Assembly: GCF_900109135.1 (NCBI RefSeq)
Contig: NZ_FNYT01000002.1
Location: 62,001-126,000 of the forward strand
Source of the DNA: Trichococcus ilyis
GTDB taxonomy: Bacteria > Bacillota > Bacilli > Lactobacillales > Aerococcaceae
Direction of reading: 5' to 3'
DNA: 64,000 nt
The notes beneath the pieces were generated by a model that saw only the letters and a program-made list of their open reading frames with translations, had not been told where the DNA came from and did no database searches. The position numbers were made by a program, and so were the translations under genes. Of the stretch, positions 16,636-26,217 are shown piece after piece (within the stretch, counting starts at the first letter, position 1; every line of letters starts with the position of its first letter).

Positions 16636-16783
16636 TGCGCATCCCTCTTTCAAAACAAAGACATTGTCATCGCTTTCAAAATCATCTTAACACCATTCCA
16701 CAGGTTTCACAACGGATAACGTCAGAGGCAATAAATACAGGATCCACTCCCAAAAATGCTCGGGGAGATGCTTTTCAGTCGGA

Positions 16784-16832
16784 GCGCGGGACAGAATGCG
16801 TTCAGCTCCGCTTTAGTGAACAGCCGCGTTTA
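16784..16832. repeat. Partial family B repeat
   Basis: CGGGACAGAATGCGTTCAGC here matches CGGGACAGAACGCGTTTAGC at 10082 with two differences, and the segment ends with CCGCGTTTA as at 10189-10197. It looks like a deletion derivative of the inserted part of family B copy 1. Confidence 0.55.
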
Positions 16833-16843
16833 TCCTTCCGGGA

Positions 16844-18022
16844 TTAGTCCAACATTTCGGCTGGGATGACAGCCTTTGCGATGGCAAGGTAATTTTCGGG
16901 AGAAATTTCCAAACCATTGTAGCCGTTCAGCCCATGCTCTAAGGCCAATTCTTCTGTGTAATCTTCCAACTTGTAGATTTTGAAATCGTGCCTTGTGCTC
17001 TCGACATTTCCCCGGTCCGCCACATAATGCGAAACGGTAGGATCAAATCGGACATTCTCGACGGTCACCGTTTCATCAGCGGCAACGACAAAATCAAAGG
17101 TCACCATGCCGCCGAGCGTGTTGTAATCCGTCAGCGAATGGGCGACGAAATTGCCGAGAGAATAGACTACCAGCGTTTCATTGCCGCGCTCTCCCGTCAC
17201 CCATTCGATCGGCTGCAGGATATGCGGATGCGTTCCGATGACCACGTCTACCTCCAGATCGGCGAACAGTCTGGCATACGTCCGCTGCATCTCACTGATC
17301 TGCTGCGTGTTCTCGTCACCCCAATGCGCCGAAACGATGACAACATCACTGATGCTTTTGGCTTTGGCCACGTCTTGGCGGATCTGTTCCTCATCAAAGT
17401 ACGAAACACGGTAGGTGGTGTCCGGTTCGATGCCGTTCGTCCCGTAAGTGTAAGCCAGGAAAGAGAACGTGACGCCTTCCCTTTCGATCGTCCGGATTGC
17501 ATTGCGGTCCGCCTCGCTCGCGAAGATCCCTGTATAGACAATGTCCTTCTGCTCATTCCAGACAGCCAGCGAATTGAGGGCGCCGGGATAATCATAATCC
17601 AAGGCATGGTTCGTTGCGCCGTTGACCAGATCAAAGCCCAGCTCGCTCATATCCTGGGCGATTTCAGGAGGCGTGTTGAACGCTGGGTAACCGGAATAGG
17701 CGTAGTCATCCCCAGCGATGATCGTCTCTTGGTTCAGGAAAGCGATATCGGCTTGTTCGATATCCTTTGCCACGTTTTCGTAGATGGGCTTGAAATCATA
17801 GCTGCCGTCCGCCAATTCCGCATCGCGGAAGACGGAATCGTGGATCAGATTGTCGCCGACCCCGATGAAGGAAATGACAGTCTGCTCCTCCTTTTCGGCA
17901 CCCGCATCCTTTTGTTCGGAAGCTGCATGCGCAGATTGGACCTCTGAAACCGGCTCAGGCTCACCGGAGCAGCCCCATAAACCAAATACCGCCAGCGCCA
18001 ACGTCAACACTTTCTTTTGCAT
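16844..18022 (-). CDS. CapA-family (poly-gamma-glutamate synthesis type) lipoprotein
   Basis: A 392-residue protein with a lipoprotein signal (hydrophobic 4-15, lipobox GLWGC, Cys18) and an acidic/Ala-rich linker to about 48. A CapA/PgsA domain of the metallophosphoesterase-like PGA_cap family follows: FIGVGDNLIHDSVF (52-65), FLNQETII, NHALDYD (the NxHxxD-type motif), SAHWGDENT and VIGTHPHILQPIEW (His pair). The family is linked with capsular poly-gamma-glutamate, but no capBC genes are here. The role is therefore likely envelope-related and otherwise open. A good promoter lies upstream. Confidence 0.82.
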   Translation of the reverse strand: MQKKVLTLALAVFGLWGCSGEPEPVSEVQSAHAASEQKDAGAEKEEQTVISFIGVGDNLIHDSVFRDAELADGSYDFKPIYENVAKDIEQADIAFLNQETIIAGDDYAYSGYPAFNTPPEIAQDMSELGFDLVNGATNHALDYDYPGALNSLAVWNEQKDIVYTGIFASEADRNAIRTIEREGVTFSFLAYTYGTNGIEPDTTYRVSYFDEEQIRQDVAKAKSISDVVIVSAHWGDENTQQISEMQRTYARLFADLEVDVVIGTHPHILQPIEWVTGERGNETLVVYSLGNFVAHSLTDYNTLGGMVTFDFVVAADETVTVENVRFDPTVSHYVADRGNVESTRHDFKIYKLEDYTEELALEHGLNGYNGLEISPENYLAIAKAVIPAEMLD

Positions 18023-18068
18023 GTCATTCTCCTTCCTGCAGACCTATTGCGCAACATTCGACAAGTCG

Positions 18069-18097
18069 ATTATAACGGAGCCATTCTTCTTTGTCAC
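18069..18097 (-). promoter_or_regulatory. Sigma-A promoter of the CapA-type gene
   Basis: GTGACA (18092-18097), 17-base spacer, TATAAT (18069-18074) on the minus strand. Confidence 0.7.
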
Positions 18098-18126
18098 TTT
18101 TGTCCACCTCGTCAGAAAGCGTTCTT

Positions 18127-18255
18127 CTCCGGTGAACGCAGGCTTCGCCGGAGATCGGCCAACATTCCTGATCGCGTTCCCCGATGAACGGGGCTTCCTC
18201 GGAGTTGGAGCCGATCGCTACCGGGGTTCTCCGGCCAACGGAATCCTGGCCGGAG
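18127..18255 (-). repeat. Three-hairpin repeat, copy 3 (reverse)
   Basis: Units at 18127-18153, 18179-18204 and 18229-18255, starting 52 and 50 bases apart. The orientation is reversed: the complement of the last spacer reads CCCCGGTAGCGATC, matching spacer 1 of the forward copies. It fills most of the 18023-18361 gene-free interval. Confidence 0.85.
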
Positions 18256-18310
18256 CTGAGCTTGCATGCCGCCGCGCTCCTCCGGCCAGAACCTTTGCAA
18301 ACAAATGATG

Positions 18311-18346
18311 AAAAAAAGAAAGGCTGCCCCGAAAACGAGGCAGCCC
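18311..18346 (-). terminator. Terminator of the nspC operon
   Basis: GGCTGCCTCG/CGGGGCAGCC stem with a TTTT loop, then a T-rich run on the minus strand. Confidence 0.85.
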
Positions 18347-18361
18347 CTGAACAATTGAAAA

Positions 18362-19501
18362 CTATAAGCGTGATTTGAAATCTTCGTACCCGAACGTTTT
18401 GATGACTTTCGTGCCATCCTTGGCCGTGTGGGCCGCGATGGCCGGCAGTTGGATGCCGTTGAAGGTCGTGTTCTTCACCATGGAATAGATGGCCATGTCC
18501 GTGAAAATCAGGCGATCGCCGGGTTCGAGCGGCTTATCGAAGGAATAGTCCCCGATGACATCGCCGGCCAGGCAAGTCTGACCGCCCAGACGATATGTAT
18601 GGGTCTTTTCGTTCGCTTCACCCGATCCGATGATGAACGGGCGGTACGGCATCTCCAACACATCCGGCATGTGGCACGTGGCCGATGTATCGAGAATGGC
18701 CAGATTCATCTGGTTGTAGGTCGTCTCGAGCACAGTCGCGACAAGGAAGCCCGCGTTCAGCGCGATCGCTTCACCAGGCTCAAGATAGACCTGCACGTCA
18801 TATTTTTCTTTGATGTAGTTGACGATCTTCACCAATTTGGCGATATCGTAGCCTTCTTTGGTGATGTGGTGCCCGCCGCCGAAGTTCACCCATTTCATGC
18901 CGTGCAAGTATTTCCCGAATTTCTCCTCGAAAGCGACCAAAGTCGCTTCCAAGGCATCGGAACCTTGTTCGCAGAGCGTGTGGAAATGCAGGCCGTCCAG
19001 CAGCTCGACTTGGCTTTCGTCAAAATTCACTGCCGTCGTCCCCAAACGGGAAAACGGGCTGGCCGGGTCGTAAAGGGCATGGTCCTGGGTGGACAGCTCC
19101 GGATTCACGCGCAGACCGATTTCGATCGGGCGCGGGCTGTTTTTCACCATCTCGGCATACAGTTTCACTTGCCGTGGGGAATTGAAGACGATGTGATCCA
19201 CGATCGGGAGCAGCGCCTCCATTTCTTCCTGCTTGAAAGCCGGCGCAAAGACATGCGTCTCCTTGCCGAATTCCTCATATCCCAGTTGCGCTTCGTGGAC
19301 CGAGCTGGCAGTCGTGCCATCGAGATACTCCGCGATCAAGGGGTAAAAGTGGTACATCGAAAAAGCTTTCTGGGCCAACAGAATCTTGCAGCCCGTCTGA
19401 TCCTTGACCGCTTTCAGGATTTCCAGATTGCGTTGCAATAAGGCTTCATCCACCACATAGCTCGGTGTCGGCAAGGCTTGAAAATCGATTGTTGTGTCCA
19501 T
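18362..19501 (-). CDS. nspC: Carboxynorspermidine/carboxyspermidine decarboxylase
   Basis: A 379-residue PLP-dependent decarboxylase of the alanine-racemase fold, NspC family. It removes CO2 from carboxy(nor)spermidine to give (nor)spermidine. The N-terminal PTPSYVVDE and LLAQKAFSM (PLP Lys about 45) are followed by ASSVHEAQ, GLHFHTLCEQ, NFGGGHHIT (phosphate-binding Gly loop) and LEPGEAI. The second-subunit Cys region lies in GQTCLAGDVIGDY, with the family FTDMAIYSMVK. It sits nine bases downstream of the carboxynorspermidine-synthase-like gene, which completes a two-step polyamine route. Confidence 0.9.
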   Translation of the reverse strand: MDTTIDFQALPTPSYVVDEALLQRNLEILKAVKDQTGCKILLAQKAFSMYHFYPLIAEYLDGTTASSVHEAQLGYEEFGKETHVFAPAFKQEEMEALLPIVDHIVFNSPRQVKLYAEMVKNSPRPIEIGLRVNPELSTQDHALYDPASPFSRLGTTAVNFDESQVELLDGLHFHTLCEQGSDALEATLVAFEEKFGKYLHGMKWVNFGGGHHITKEGYDIAKLVKIVNYIKEKYDVQVYLEPGEAIALNAGFLVATVLETTYNQMNLAILDTSATCHMPDVLEMPYRPFIIGSGEANEKTHTYRLGGQTCLAGDVIGDYSFDKPLEPGDRLIFTDMAIYSMVKNTTFNGIQLPAIAAHTAKDGTKVIKTFGYEDFKSRL

Positions 19502-19510
19502 CCGTACCTC

Positions 19511-20722
19511 CTAATCGACCAAGGTAGGATTGAAGTCCTCTTGCCAAGGCAAGCCGTAGACGTTCAATGCTTCCATGAATGGATCCGGATTGAATTCCTC
19601 GACGTTGTAGACGCCCGGTTTCTTCCACTGTCCGGTCAGGACCATGGCGGCACCGATCATCGCAGGGACGCCGGTTGTGTAGGAGACGGCTTGCGAGCCG
19701 ACTTCTTTGTAGCACTCTTCATGATCGCAGACGTTGTAGATGTAGTAAGTCTTCTCTTTGCCATCTTTGATGCCGGTGAAGATGTTGCCGATGTTCGTTT
19801 TCCCTTTTGTGCGCGGCCCCAAAGAAGCTGGGTCAGGCAATACGGCTTTCAGGAACTGCAATGGAACGATCTGTTTGCCTTCGAATTCGATCGGCTCGAT
19901 GGACGTCATGCCGACGTTCTCCAGTACCTTCAAATGCGTCAGGTAGCTTTCGCCGAAAGTCATGAAGAAACGGATGCGTTTGATGCCTTTGATGTTCAAA
20001 GCCAAAGATTCGATTTCTTCGTGGTGCAGCAAGTACATATCCTTCTTGCCGACCTGGTCGAAATTGTATTCGCGTTTGATTTCCATCGGTTCCGTTTCGA
20101 TCCACTTGCCGTTTTCCCAATAGCTGCCGTTCGCGGTCACTTCGCGGATGTTGATCTCCGGATTGAAGTTGGTTGCGAATGGATAGCCATGGTCGCCGCC
20201 GTTGCAGTCCAGGATATCGATCGTGTGGATTTCGTCGAAATGGTGTTTTTGGGCATAGGCAGAAAACACGCTCGTTACGCCAGGGTCAAAGCCTGATCCC
20301 AGTAAAGCCGTGATGCCGGCTTTTTCGAAACGCTCGCGGTAATCCCATTGCCATTTGTATTCAAATTTAGCTGTATCTTCCGGTTCATAGTTCGCTGTAT
20401 CGACATAGTCGGTTTTTGTTTCAAGACAGGCATCCATGATGGTCAAGTCTTGGTATGGCAAAGCCACATTAATCACGATATCCGGTTTGTATTCATTGAT
20501 CAGCGCCACTAATTCAGGAACATTGTTCGCGTCCACTTGGGCAGTCGTGATTTTGGAACGCCCAGCATAAATGCCGCTTTCGATCCGATCTTTGATCTCG
20601 TCGCATTTCGACTTTGTGCGACTGGCAATCATAAATTCTTCGAACACTTCTGAATTTTGGGCACATTTATGGCATACGACGTTGGAAACGCCACCGGCAC
20701 CAATAATTAAAGCTCTACTCAT
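19511..20722 (-). CDS. Saccharopine-dehydrogenase-family carboxy(nor)spermidine synthase
   Basis: A 403-residue protein of the saccharopine dehydrogenase (Lys9-like) family. The NAD(P)-binding loop is LIIGAGGVSNVV (6-17). Next come DIVINVALPYQDLTIMDACL and DYVDTANYEPE, then the substrate domain with LLGSGFDPGVTSVF and DCNGGDHGYPFATNFNPEI. Next to nspC the family acts as carboxynorspermidine/carboxyspermidine dehydrogenase, joining aspartate semialdehyde with a diamine. Lysine catabolism is less likely. The ATG at 20722 is chosen because AGGAGG lies ten bases before it; an ATG nine bases earlier would abut the RBS. Confidence 0.87.
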   Translation of the reverse strand: MSRALIIGAGGVSNVVCHKCAQNSEVFEEFMIASRTKSKCDEIKDRIESGIYAGRSKITTAQVDANNVPELVALINEYKPDIVINVALPYQDLTIMDACLETKTDYVDTANYEPEDTAKFEYKWQWDYRERFEKAGITALLGSGFDPGVTSVFSAYAQKHHFDEIHTIDILDCNGGDHGYPFATNFNPEINIREVTANGSYWENGKWIETEPMEIKREYNFDQVGKKDMYLLHHEEIESLALNIKGIKRIRFFMTFGESYLTHLKVLENVGMTSIEPIEFEGKQIVPLQFLKAVLPDPASLGPRTKGKTNIGNIFTGIKDGKEKTYYIYNVCDHEECYKEVGSQAVSYTTGVPAMIGAAMVLTGQWKKPGVYNVEEFNPDPFMEALNVYGLPWQEDFNPTLVD

Positions 20723-20816
20723 CTTATTCATTCCTCCTGTAGGGAAATATAATTCATCCATCCTGCGGGCCTTTTCTGCTGAAATCCTCAAATAGGGGCT
20801 TAACGACAGACAAGAT

Positions 20817-20822
20817 ATTATA
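20817..20822 (-). promoter_or_regulatory. Extended -10 of the polyamine operon
   Basis: TGTTATAAT on the minus strand, about 95 bases before the start codon; -35 not clear. Confidence 0.5.
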
Positions 20823-20916
20823 ACACAAAGCCGTATAGGATAATGTTTTTTTGGCGACAACGACAACATATCGTCATATTTGACAGACTTTGGCGCAACT
20901 CCATCTTACAACACTT

Positions 20917-20965
20917 CAAAAAAACAAGCGAGAAATTCCCTTCATTTGAAGGAAAATTCTCGCTT
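20917..20965 (-). terminator. Terminator of the leuABCD operon
   Basis: Long hairpin AAGCGAGAA...TTCTCGCTT (20926-20965) with a GAAGG/CCTTC inner helix and seven T on the minus strand. Confidence 0.85.
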
Positions 20966-20971
20966 TTCTAT

Positions 20972-21559
20972 CTATGCATAAATGTTGTCCCATTTGGCTT
21001 CATAGGCATCAATCTGATCCGCATAAGCCATCGTTTCAGTGATGTCATCGATGCCGTTTTCCAATTTATGCTTCCAGGTCGGATCGATAGCGAATGGATA
21101 CTCGGCTGCGCTGGTCCTGACCACTTGATTCGGCAAGTCGATCTGGATGGTTTCGTCCGCAGGCAATTGCGCCAGAACATCGCGTTGCTCTTGCGGCAGC
21201 TCGATCAGCAACAAACCGTTCTTCAAGGAGTTCATATAGAAGATATCGCTGTAGCTGCCGGCGATGATGACGCGAAAACGGTAGTCCTTCAGCGCCCAAG
21301 CGGCATGCTCACGGGAAGAACCGCAGCCGAAGTTGTCCCCTGTCACCAAAATCGTCGCTTCTTGGCGATCGGCATCGTTCAGCGGGAAATCAGGATTCGG
21401 ATCGCCGTTTTTCAGAAAACGCCATTCATCGAAAACGAAAGCACCAAAGCCTGTTTTTTCGATCCGTTTCAGGAATACTTTCGGGATGATTTGGTCGGTG
21501 TCGATGTTGTTGTTCATCAAGGCAACGGTCTTGCCGTTATGTACTTTAATTGGCTCCAT
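20972..21559 (-). CDS. leuD: 3-isopropylmalate dehydratase small subunit
   Basis: A 195-residue LeuD swivel-domain subunit that with LeuC isomerises 2-isopropylmalate to 3-isopropylmalate. It has the family start [21 protein letters not shown] and the substrate-recognition loop [20 protein letters not shown] (about 74-93). Full length. It overlaps the end of leuC by 14 bases, so translation is coupled. Last gene of the leuABCD operon. Confidence 0.95.
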   Translation of the reverse strand: MEPIKVHNGKTVALMNNNIDTDQIIPKVFLKRIEKTGFGAFVFDEWRFLKNGDPNPDFPLNDADRQEATILVTGDNFGCGSSREHAAWALKDYRFRVIIAGSYSDIFYMNSLKNGLLLIELPQEQRDVLAQLPADETIQIDLPNQVVRTSAAEYPFAIDPTWKHKLENGIDDITETMAYADQIDAYEAKWDNIYA

Positions 21560-22934
21560 AAGTCACAGCTTCCTTTCTGATGTCCACGAATTTTCCGTTC
21601 ACTGCGGCAGCTCCCGCCATGGCCGGGCTGACCAAGTGCGTCCGCGAACCTTTGCCTTGACGGCCTTCAAAGTTGCGGTTGGAAGTCGAAGCGCAGTGCA
21701 CGCCAGCTGGCACTTTATCCGGGTTCATCCCCAAACAGGCCGAACAGCCTGGTTCGCGCCATTCGAATCCGGCATCGATGAAGATTTTGTCCAAGCCCAA
21801 TTCCGCGGCAGCATCACGGACAGTCCGACTGCCCGGAACGACCATCGCCTGGATATGAGCAGGCACTTTGCCGCCCTTGACATACTTGGCTGCTTCGATC
21901 AGATCGGACAGGCGCGCGTTCGTGCAGGAACCGATGAAGACAAAACCCAAGGGAATGTCTTCTGCCGTTTGGCCTGGCTGCAAGTCCATGTAGTTATAGG
22001 CGCGTTCGTCATTTTTGTCCTGGATTTCCGGGAATTTTGCGCCGAACGGAACGCCCATGCCTGGGTTGGTGCCCCAAGTGACATACGGCGCCAAGTCGGA
22101 AACGTCAATCGCAATGGAAGTATCATAGACAGCATCCGGGTCGCTCTTCAGCGTCTCCCAATCAGCGATGGCCTTTTCCATGTTTTCCGGAGCGTAGCGG
22201 CGTCCACGCAGATAATCGTAGGTAGTCTGATCCGGTGCCATCATGCCGATTTTCGCACCGAATTCGATGGACATATTGCAGATTGTCATGCGTTCTTCCA
22301 TCGTCAGGGCTTCCACTGTATCCCCATAGAACTCGATTGCATAGCCGCTTCCGAAAGCCGCCCCGTAAGTCGCGATCAGGTGCAGGATGATGTCTTTCGC
22401 ATATACGCCAGCGGACAATTTGCCGCTGATCTTGACGCCCATCGATTTCGGTTTCTTCTGCCAGATCGACTGGGTCGCAAATACATGCTCCACTTCCGAA
22501 CTGCCGATACCGAAAGCCATCGCTCCGAAAGCGCCGTGCGTAGCCGTATGCGAGTCTCCGCAGACAACGATCTTGCCGGGTTGGGTAGCGCCCAATTCGG
22601 GTCCGACCATATGCACGATCCCTTGATTGGCGGTGCCGATATCCATCAAGGGAATATTGAATTCAGCGCAGTTTTTCTGCAGCGCTTCGATCTGTTTCTT
22701 CGAAATCAGGTCTTTGATGTTGAAGATATCTTCCGTAGGCACATTGTGGTCTACCGTAGCAATCGTTTTGTCCGGACGGCGGACTTTGCGGTTCGTTTCG
22801 CGCAAGCCATCGAAGCCCTGCGGTGAAGTGACTTCATGGATCAAGTGCAGGTCCACGTACAACAATTGCGGTTCGCCTGCTTCACCTGTGATGACATGTC
22901 TGTCCCAAAGTTTATCAAAAAGTGTTCTGCTCAT
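21546..22934 (-). CDS. leuC: 3-isopropylmalate dehydratase large subunit
   Basis: A 462-residue aconitase-family subunit. The 4Fe-4S cluster Cys residues are in IGSCTNAR (about 345) and GCSACLGMN (about 405-413). Substrate and cluster loops [12 protein letters not shown] and EPGCSACLG are intact. Located between leuB (16-base gap) and leuD (overlap). Complete and expected to be active together with LeuD. Confidence 0.95.
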   Translation of the reverse strand: MSRTLFDKLWDRHVITGEAGEPQLLYVDLHLIHEVTSPQGFDGLRETNRKVRRPDKTIATVDHNVPTEDIFNIKDLISKKQIEALQKNCAEFNIPLMDIGTANQGIVHMVGPELGATQPGKIVVCGDSHTATHGAFGAMAFGIGSSEVEHVFATQSIWQKKPKSMGVKISGKLSAGVYAKDIILHLIATYGAAFGSGYAIEFYGDTVEALTMEERMTICNMSIEFGAKIGMMAPDQTTYDYLRGRRYAPENMEKAIADWETLKSDPDAVYDTSIAIDVSDLAPYVTWGTNPGMGVPFGAKFPEIQDKNDERAYNYMDLQPGQTAEDIPLGFVFIGSCTNARLSDLIEAAKYVKGGKVPAHIQAMVVPGSRTVRDAAAELGLDKIFIDAGFEWREPGCSACLGMNPDKVPAGVHCASTSNRNFEGRQGKGSRTHLVSPAMAGAAAVNGKFVDIRKEAVTYGAN

Positions 22935-22950
22935 AGCTGTGTACTCCCCT

Positions 22951-23997
22951 TCACTTTTCCAAAATGGCTTTCACTTGCTCAGTAAATGCTGTCGTCGTTG
23001 TCGTACCCCCGAGGTCGGCCGTCAGGAAACCGGCGTCCATCACCTCGTTGGCTGCTTTTTCAAGCGTATCCGCCTCCTCATGGAGTTGGAAGCTTTGGCG
23101 AAGCATCATGGCGACTGACAGGATCATCGACATCGGATTGGCGATATTTTTTCCGGCGATGTCCGGTGCGGAACCATGGATCGGTTCGTACAAGGAAGGG
23201 CCCGAAACCGCATGGCTTCCGGAAGGCAGCATGCCCAATGAACCGGTGATGACGGAAGCCTCGTCGCTCAGGATGTCCCCGAACATATTCTCCGTAACGA
23301 TGACATCGAATGCTGTCGGATTCTGGATGATTTTCATTGAAGCCGCATCGACGTACAGATGATCGACGGTGACTTCCGGATACTCTGTCGCGATTTCGTT
23401 GACGGTTTTACGCCACAATTTGCTGCTGGCCAAAACATTGGCTTTGTCGACGGAAGTCAGTTTTTTGCCGCGCGTCATCGCAATGTCAAAAGCTTGGCGG
23501 ACGATCCGTTCGATTTCGCTCTTCTTATAGAACAAAGTGTCAGTCGCTTCCTCATCATTCCAGTGCTTTGGCTGACCGAAGTAAAGACCGCCAGTCAATT
23601 CGCGGACAACGATGAAGTCGGTGCCTTTCACCCGCTCCGTCTTCAACGGCGACAGGTGTGCGATGCTGTCGCTGACCGCAATCGGGCGGATGTTCGAGAA
23701 AAGTCCCAATGTCTTACGCAATTGCAGCAGACCATCTTCCGGCGTCTTTTCAGCTTTTTCCCATTTCGGACCGCCGATTGCGGCCAATAGGATCGCGTCG
23801 GCCTCCGAACAGCCTTTGATTGTTTGCGGCGGAATCGGATCGCCGGTTTCATCGATGCCGGCTCCTCCGAATGGGTAAACCGTCACGTTGAATTCATGTT
23901 GAAATTTTTTTCCGAGTGTTTCCAGCAACGTCAAGCCGCTTTCCATTATTTCTGGTCCAATGCCATCTCCGGGCAATGCTGCAATCGTATAATTCAT
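22951..23997 (-). CDS. leuB: 3-isopropylmalate dehydrogenase
   Basis: A 348-residue IMDH of the isocitrate/isopropylmalate dehydrogenase family. It oxidatively decarboxylates 3-isopropylmalate with NAD. Motifs: [12 protein letters not shown] (5-16), [14 protein letters not shown] (catalytic Arg/Tyr region, about 131-144), [13 protein letters not shown] and the metal-binding [23 protein letters not shown]. Also present are [15 protein letters not shown] and the C-terminal DLGGTTTT. Full length, 18 bases after leuA. Confidence 0.95.
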   Translation of the reverse strand: MNYTIAALPGDGIGPEIMESGLTLLETLGKKFQHEFNVTVYPFGGAGIDETGDPIPPQTIKGCSEADAILLAAIGGPKWEKAEKTPEDGLLQLRKTLGLFSNIRPIAVSDSIAHLSPLKTERVKGTDFIVVRELTGGLYFGQPKHWNDEEATDTLFYKKSEIERIVRQAFDIAMTRGKKLTSVDKANVLASSKLWRKTVNEIATEYPEVTVDHLYVDAASMKIIQNPTAFDVIVTENMFGDILSDEASVITGSLGMLPSGSHAVSGPSLYEPIHGSAPDIAGKNIANPMSMILSVAMMLRQSFQLHEEADTLEKAANEVMDAGFLTADLGGTTTTTAFTEQVKAILEK

Positions 23998-24015
23998 CTT
24001 TCTTTTTCCCCCTCA

Positions 24016-25572
24016 TCAGAAATGTGCCGATACTTTTTCTATTGTCTGTTTATTTTTCGCTTTCCCGCTGGCTTGGATGTAAGCTTTCGCGGATGCCGTC
24101 AGGACGTCAAAATCGATGCCTGTGCCGTTGTAGCTCTTGCCGTCTTCATCCTCAACGACGACGTGCACTTCCGCTTGCGCATCTTTACCGCCCGTTATAG
24201 CTTCGATGTTGTATTCCTTCAGAATGATTTCCTGCTCCATGATCCGGTTGATGGTATTGTAGATCGCTTCGATGCTTCCTGATCCGGTCGCGGAATCCTG
24301 CATCTTCGCATCTTTGTTGGCCTTGTCCTGGATACCGACAATCGCCGCTTGGATGCCGTCCTTCACAAACTGCACCTGCAGACGTTTCAACTCGTAGGCC
24401 GATTCATCTTCGATCGATTTGCCGACCATCAGGGCATGGATATCCTCTTCCGTTACATTCTTTTTCTTGTCCGCCAATTCCTTGAAGCGTGCGAACAGTG
24501 TCTTGACTTCTGCCGGGTCACTGATCTCGTAACCCATTTGTGCAATCCGATCCACGAAGGCGTGACGGCCGGAAAGTTTACCCAGCGGCAATGAATTGGC
24601 CTCCACACCGACCAGTTGCGGCGTGATGATTTCATAGGTTTCCGGATTCTTCAGCACACCATCCTGATGGATGCCGGATTCATGCGCGTAGGCATTGCCT
24701 CCAATGACCGCTTTGTTGCGCGGAATCGGCATGCCGGAAAGGCGGCTGACCAGATCGCTTGTGCGCTTCGTTTCCTTCAGCACAATGCCGGATTCTTTTT
24801 GATAATAGTTCTTGCGGATATGCAGAGCGACTGCCACTTCCTCAAGGGCCGTATTTCCGGCCCGCTCGCCGATTCCGTTGATGGTTCCCTCCACCCGCAG
24901 CGCGCCGTTTTCGACTGCAGCCAAGGCATTCGCTGTTGCCATGCCCAAGTCATCATGGCAATGCGAGGAGAAGATCACGTCATCGAATCTTGTGACGTTC
25001 TGTTTCAGATATTTGAACAGGTTGCCGAATTCGGTCGGATTGGTATAGCCCACGGTGTCAGGGATGTTGATGACCGTTGCGCCATTTTCGATGGCCAGGT
25101 TGACGACTTCCACCAAGAAATCCCAATCACTGCGCGTCGCATCTTCCGGCGAAAACTGGACTTTTTCGAATTTTGATTTGGCGTAGGCCACATGGTGTTT
25201 GACCGAATCCAAAACTTGCTCTTTCGTCATCTTCAGTTTGTATTCCATATGGACGGGGCTTGTAGCAATGAAAATATGGATCTGCGGATCGACTGCTTCC
25301 TTAAGCGCGTCGTAGGCTGCATCGATATCCTTTTCGTTGCAGCGGGCAAGGCCCGCCACAGTCATGTTTTTGACCGCTCCGGCAATCGCCTTCACCGCCT
25401 CAAAATCTCCCTCTGATGAAATCGGGAAGCCCGCCTCGATGACATCGATCCCCCATTTTTCCATCTGCAAAGCAATCTGTACTTTCTCTTTTGTATTGAA
25501 GTTCACGCCGGGTGTCTGTTCCCCATCGCGCAGGGTCGTATCAAAGAATTGAATGTACTGTTTTTCGGTCAT
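24016..25572 (-). CDS. leuA: 2-isopropylmalate synthase
   Basis: A 518-residue enzyme that condenses acetyl-CoA with 2-oxoisovalerate, the committed step to leucine. The catalytic TIM barrel starts [17 protein letters not shown] (9-25, metal Asp/Arg). It includes [18 protein letters not shown] (His metal ligands, about 197-214) and [14 protein letters not shown]. The C-terminal LeuA dimer (regulatory) domain from about 390 contains [16 protein letters not shown], so feedback inhibition by leucine is likely. First structural gene of the operon, behind a leader-peptide attenuator. Confidence 0.95.
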   Translation of the reverse strand: MTEKQYIQFFDTTLRDGEQTPGVNFNTKEKVQIALQMEKWGIDVIEAGFPISSEGDFEAVKAIAGAVKNMTVAGLARCNEKDIDAAYDALKEAVDPQIHIFIATSPVHMEYKLKMTKEQVLDSVKHHVAYAKSKFEKVQFSPEDATRSDWDFLVEVVNLAIENGATVINIPDTVGYTNPTEFGNLFKYLKQNVTRFDDVIFSSHCHDDLGMATANALAAVENGALRVEGTINGIGERAGNTALEEVAVALHIRKNYYQKESGIVLKETKRTSDLVSRLSGMPIPRNKAVIGGNAYAHESGIHQDGVLKNPETYEIITPQLVGVEANSLPLGKLSGRHAFVDRIAQMGYEISDPAEVKTLFARFKELADKKKNVTEEDIHALMVGKSIEDESAYELKRLQVQFVKDGIQAAIVGIQDKANKDAKMQDSATGSGSIEAIYNTINRIMEQEIILKEYNIEAITGGKDAQAEVHVVVEDEDGKSYNGTGIDFDVLTASAKAYIQASGKAKNKQTIEKVSAHF

Positions 25573-25636
25573 GTTCTTTTCCTCCGGTTCATTTTTCGTT
25601 TTGGTTTCATTAAAGAATCATAAGAGTAAATTTTCG

Positions 25637-25762
25637 AAAAAAAATGCATCCACAAATAATGGATGCATTTCGAAGGTTAATAAATAATCGCTTCAGCCCC
25701 ATTATTTGTCCATGCCAAGCAGGGCTCAAACGACTGAATGCACAGTGTCCAAGCCCTGCTAT
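25637..25762 (-). promoter_or_regulatory. leu operon transcription attenuator
   Basis: On the minus strand segment 1 AGCAGGGCT (25752-25760), overlapping the leader stop, pairs with AGCCCTGCT (25718-25726) in segment 2. Segment 2 also holds ACAAATAATGG (25699-25709), which is perfectly complementary to CCATTATTTGT (25652-25662) in the terminator. The terminator is AAATGCATCC/GGATGCATTT (25642-25670) followed by eight T. Ribosome stalling at the Leu codons would free segment 2 to form the antiterminator. Confidence 0.85.
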
Positions 25763-25830
25763 AATAATAAGCTGTTGAAAGAAGGGGTTGTCCCCATGAT
25801 ACCGTTGACTGATACGTTTGCCTGTTCCAC
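25759..25830 (-). CDS. leuL: Leader peptide of the leu operon (23 residues)
   Basis: Starts with GTG, eight bases after AGGAGG (25839-25844), and ends with three consecutive TTA leucine codons directly before TAG. This is the classical layout of an amino-acid attenuator peptide. The remainder (EQANVSVNGIMGTTPSFNS) has no Leu. It is read during transcription to sense charged tRNA-Leu and is not expected to act as a protein. It is too short for routine gene calling. The stop codon overlaps segment 1 of the attenuator. Confidence 0.85.
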   Translation of the reverse strand: MEQANVSVNGIMGTTPSFNSLLL

Positions 25831-25893
25831 GACGATCCCCTCCTCTTTTTTGTAGCCTTCTAATGTTTCGTTAAGTTTTATTATCGTATTCTC

Positions 25894-25922
25894 ATTTTAT
25901 GCAACTTACCTTCTTTTGTCAA
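25894..25922 (-). promoter_or_regulatory. Sigma-A promoter of the leu operon
   Basis: TTGACA (25917-25922), 17-base spacer, TAAAAT (25894-25899) on the minus strand; about 315 bases of leader before leuA. Confidence 0.85.
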
Positions 25923-26011
25923 CACCCTTTTGTCATTTCCTCACAAAATCGCGTTATGCGAGCCATCAGGGAAGCGGAGGAGCGCAGCGGATTCGTGGAT
26001 TTGGGACGCAG

Positions 26012-26139
26012 CTCCGGTAAGGGACCTTCTCATCGGAATTCCCCGGCAACTTTAACTAGCTTCTCCGGCGATGCTGTTCTGATCGGAGAAGAGAACCCAA
26101 ATGTTGGCCGAACTCCGGCTAAGCTTCCGTTCGCCGGAG
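26012..26139 (+). repeat. Three-hairpin repeat, copy 4 (forward)
   Basis: Units at 26012-26037, 26063-26088 and 26113-26139, starting 51 and 50 bases apart. Spacer 1 has CCCCGGCAACTTT. It lies between the binding-lipoprotein terminator and the leu promoter. Confidence 0.85.
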
Positions 26140-26160
26140 TTCGGGCCCCCTTAAGGAGGT

Positions 26161-26211
26161 TCACACAAAAAACGGAGCCGCCTCGCGATAAGGCCGCTCC
26201 GTTTTTGTGTG
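26161..26211 (-). terminator. Terminator of the binding-lipoprotein gene
   Basis: Symmetric hairpin ACACAAAAA-ACGGAGC...GCTCCGT-TTTTGTGT, seven bases past the stop. Confidence 0.85.
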
Positions 26212-26217
26212 AAAAGC

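Noticed and set aside
25621-25650. CodY-type site near the leu terminator
   Set aside because: TTTTTTCGAAAATT lacks the central base of AATTTTCWGAAAATT and is explained by the terminator T-tract and its flank.
25573-25900. T-box riboswitch before leuA
   Set aside because: No AGGGTGGNACCGCG-type core is found. A leader peptide with Leu codons explains the region instead. The same holds for 27226-27609.
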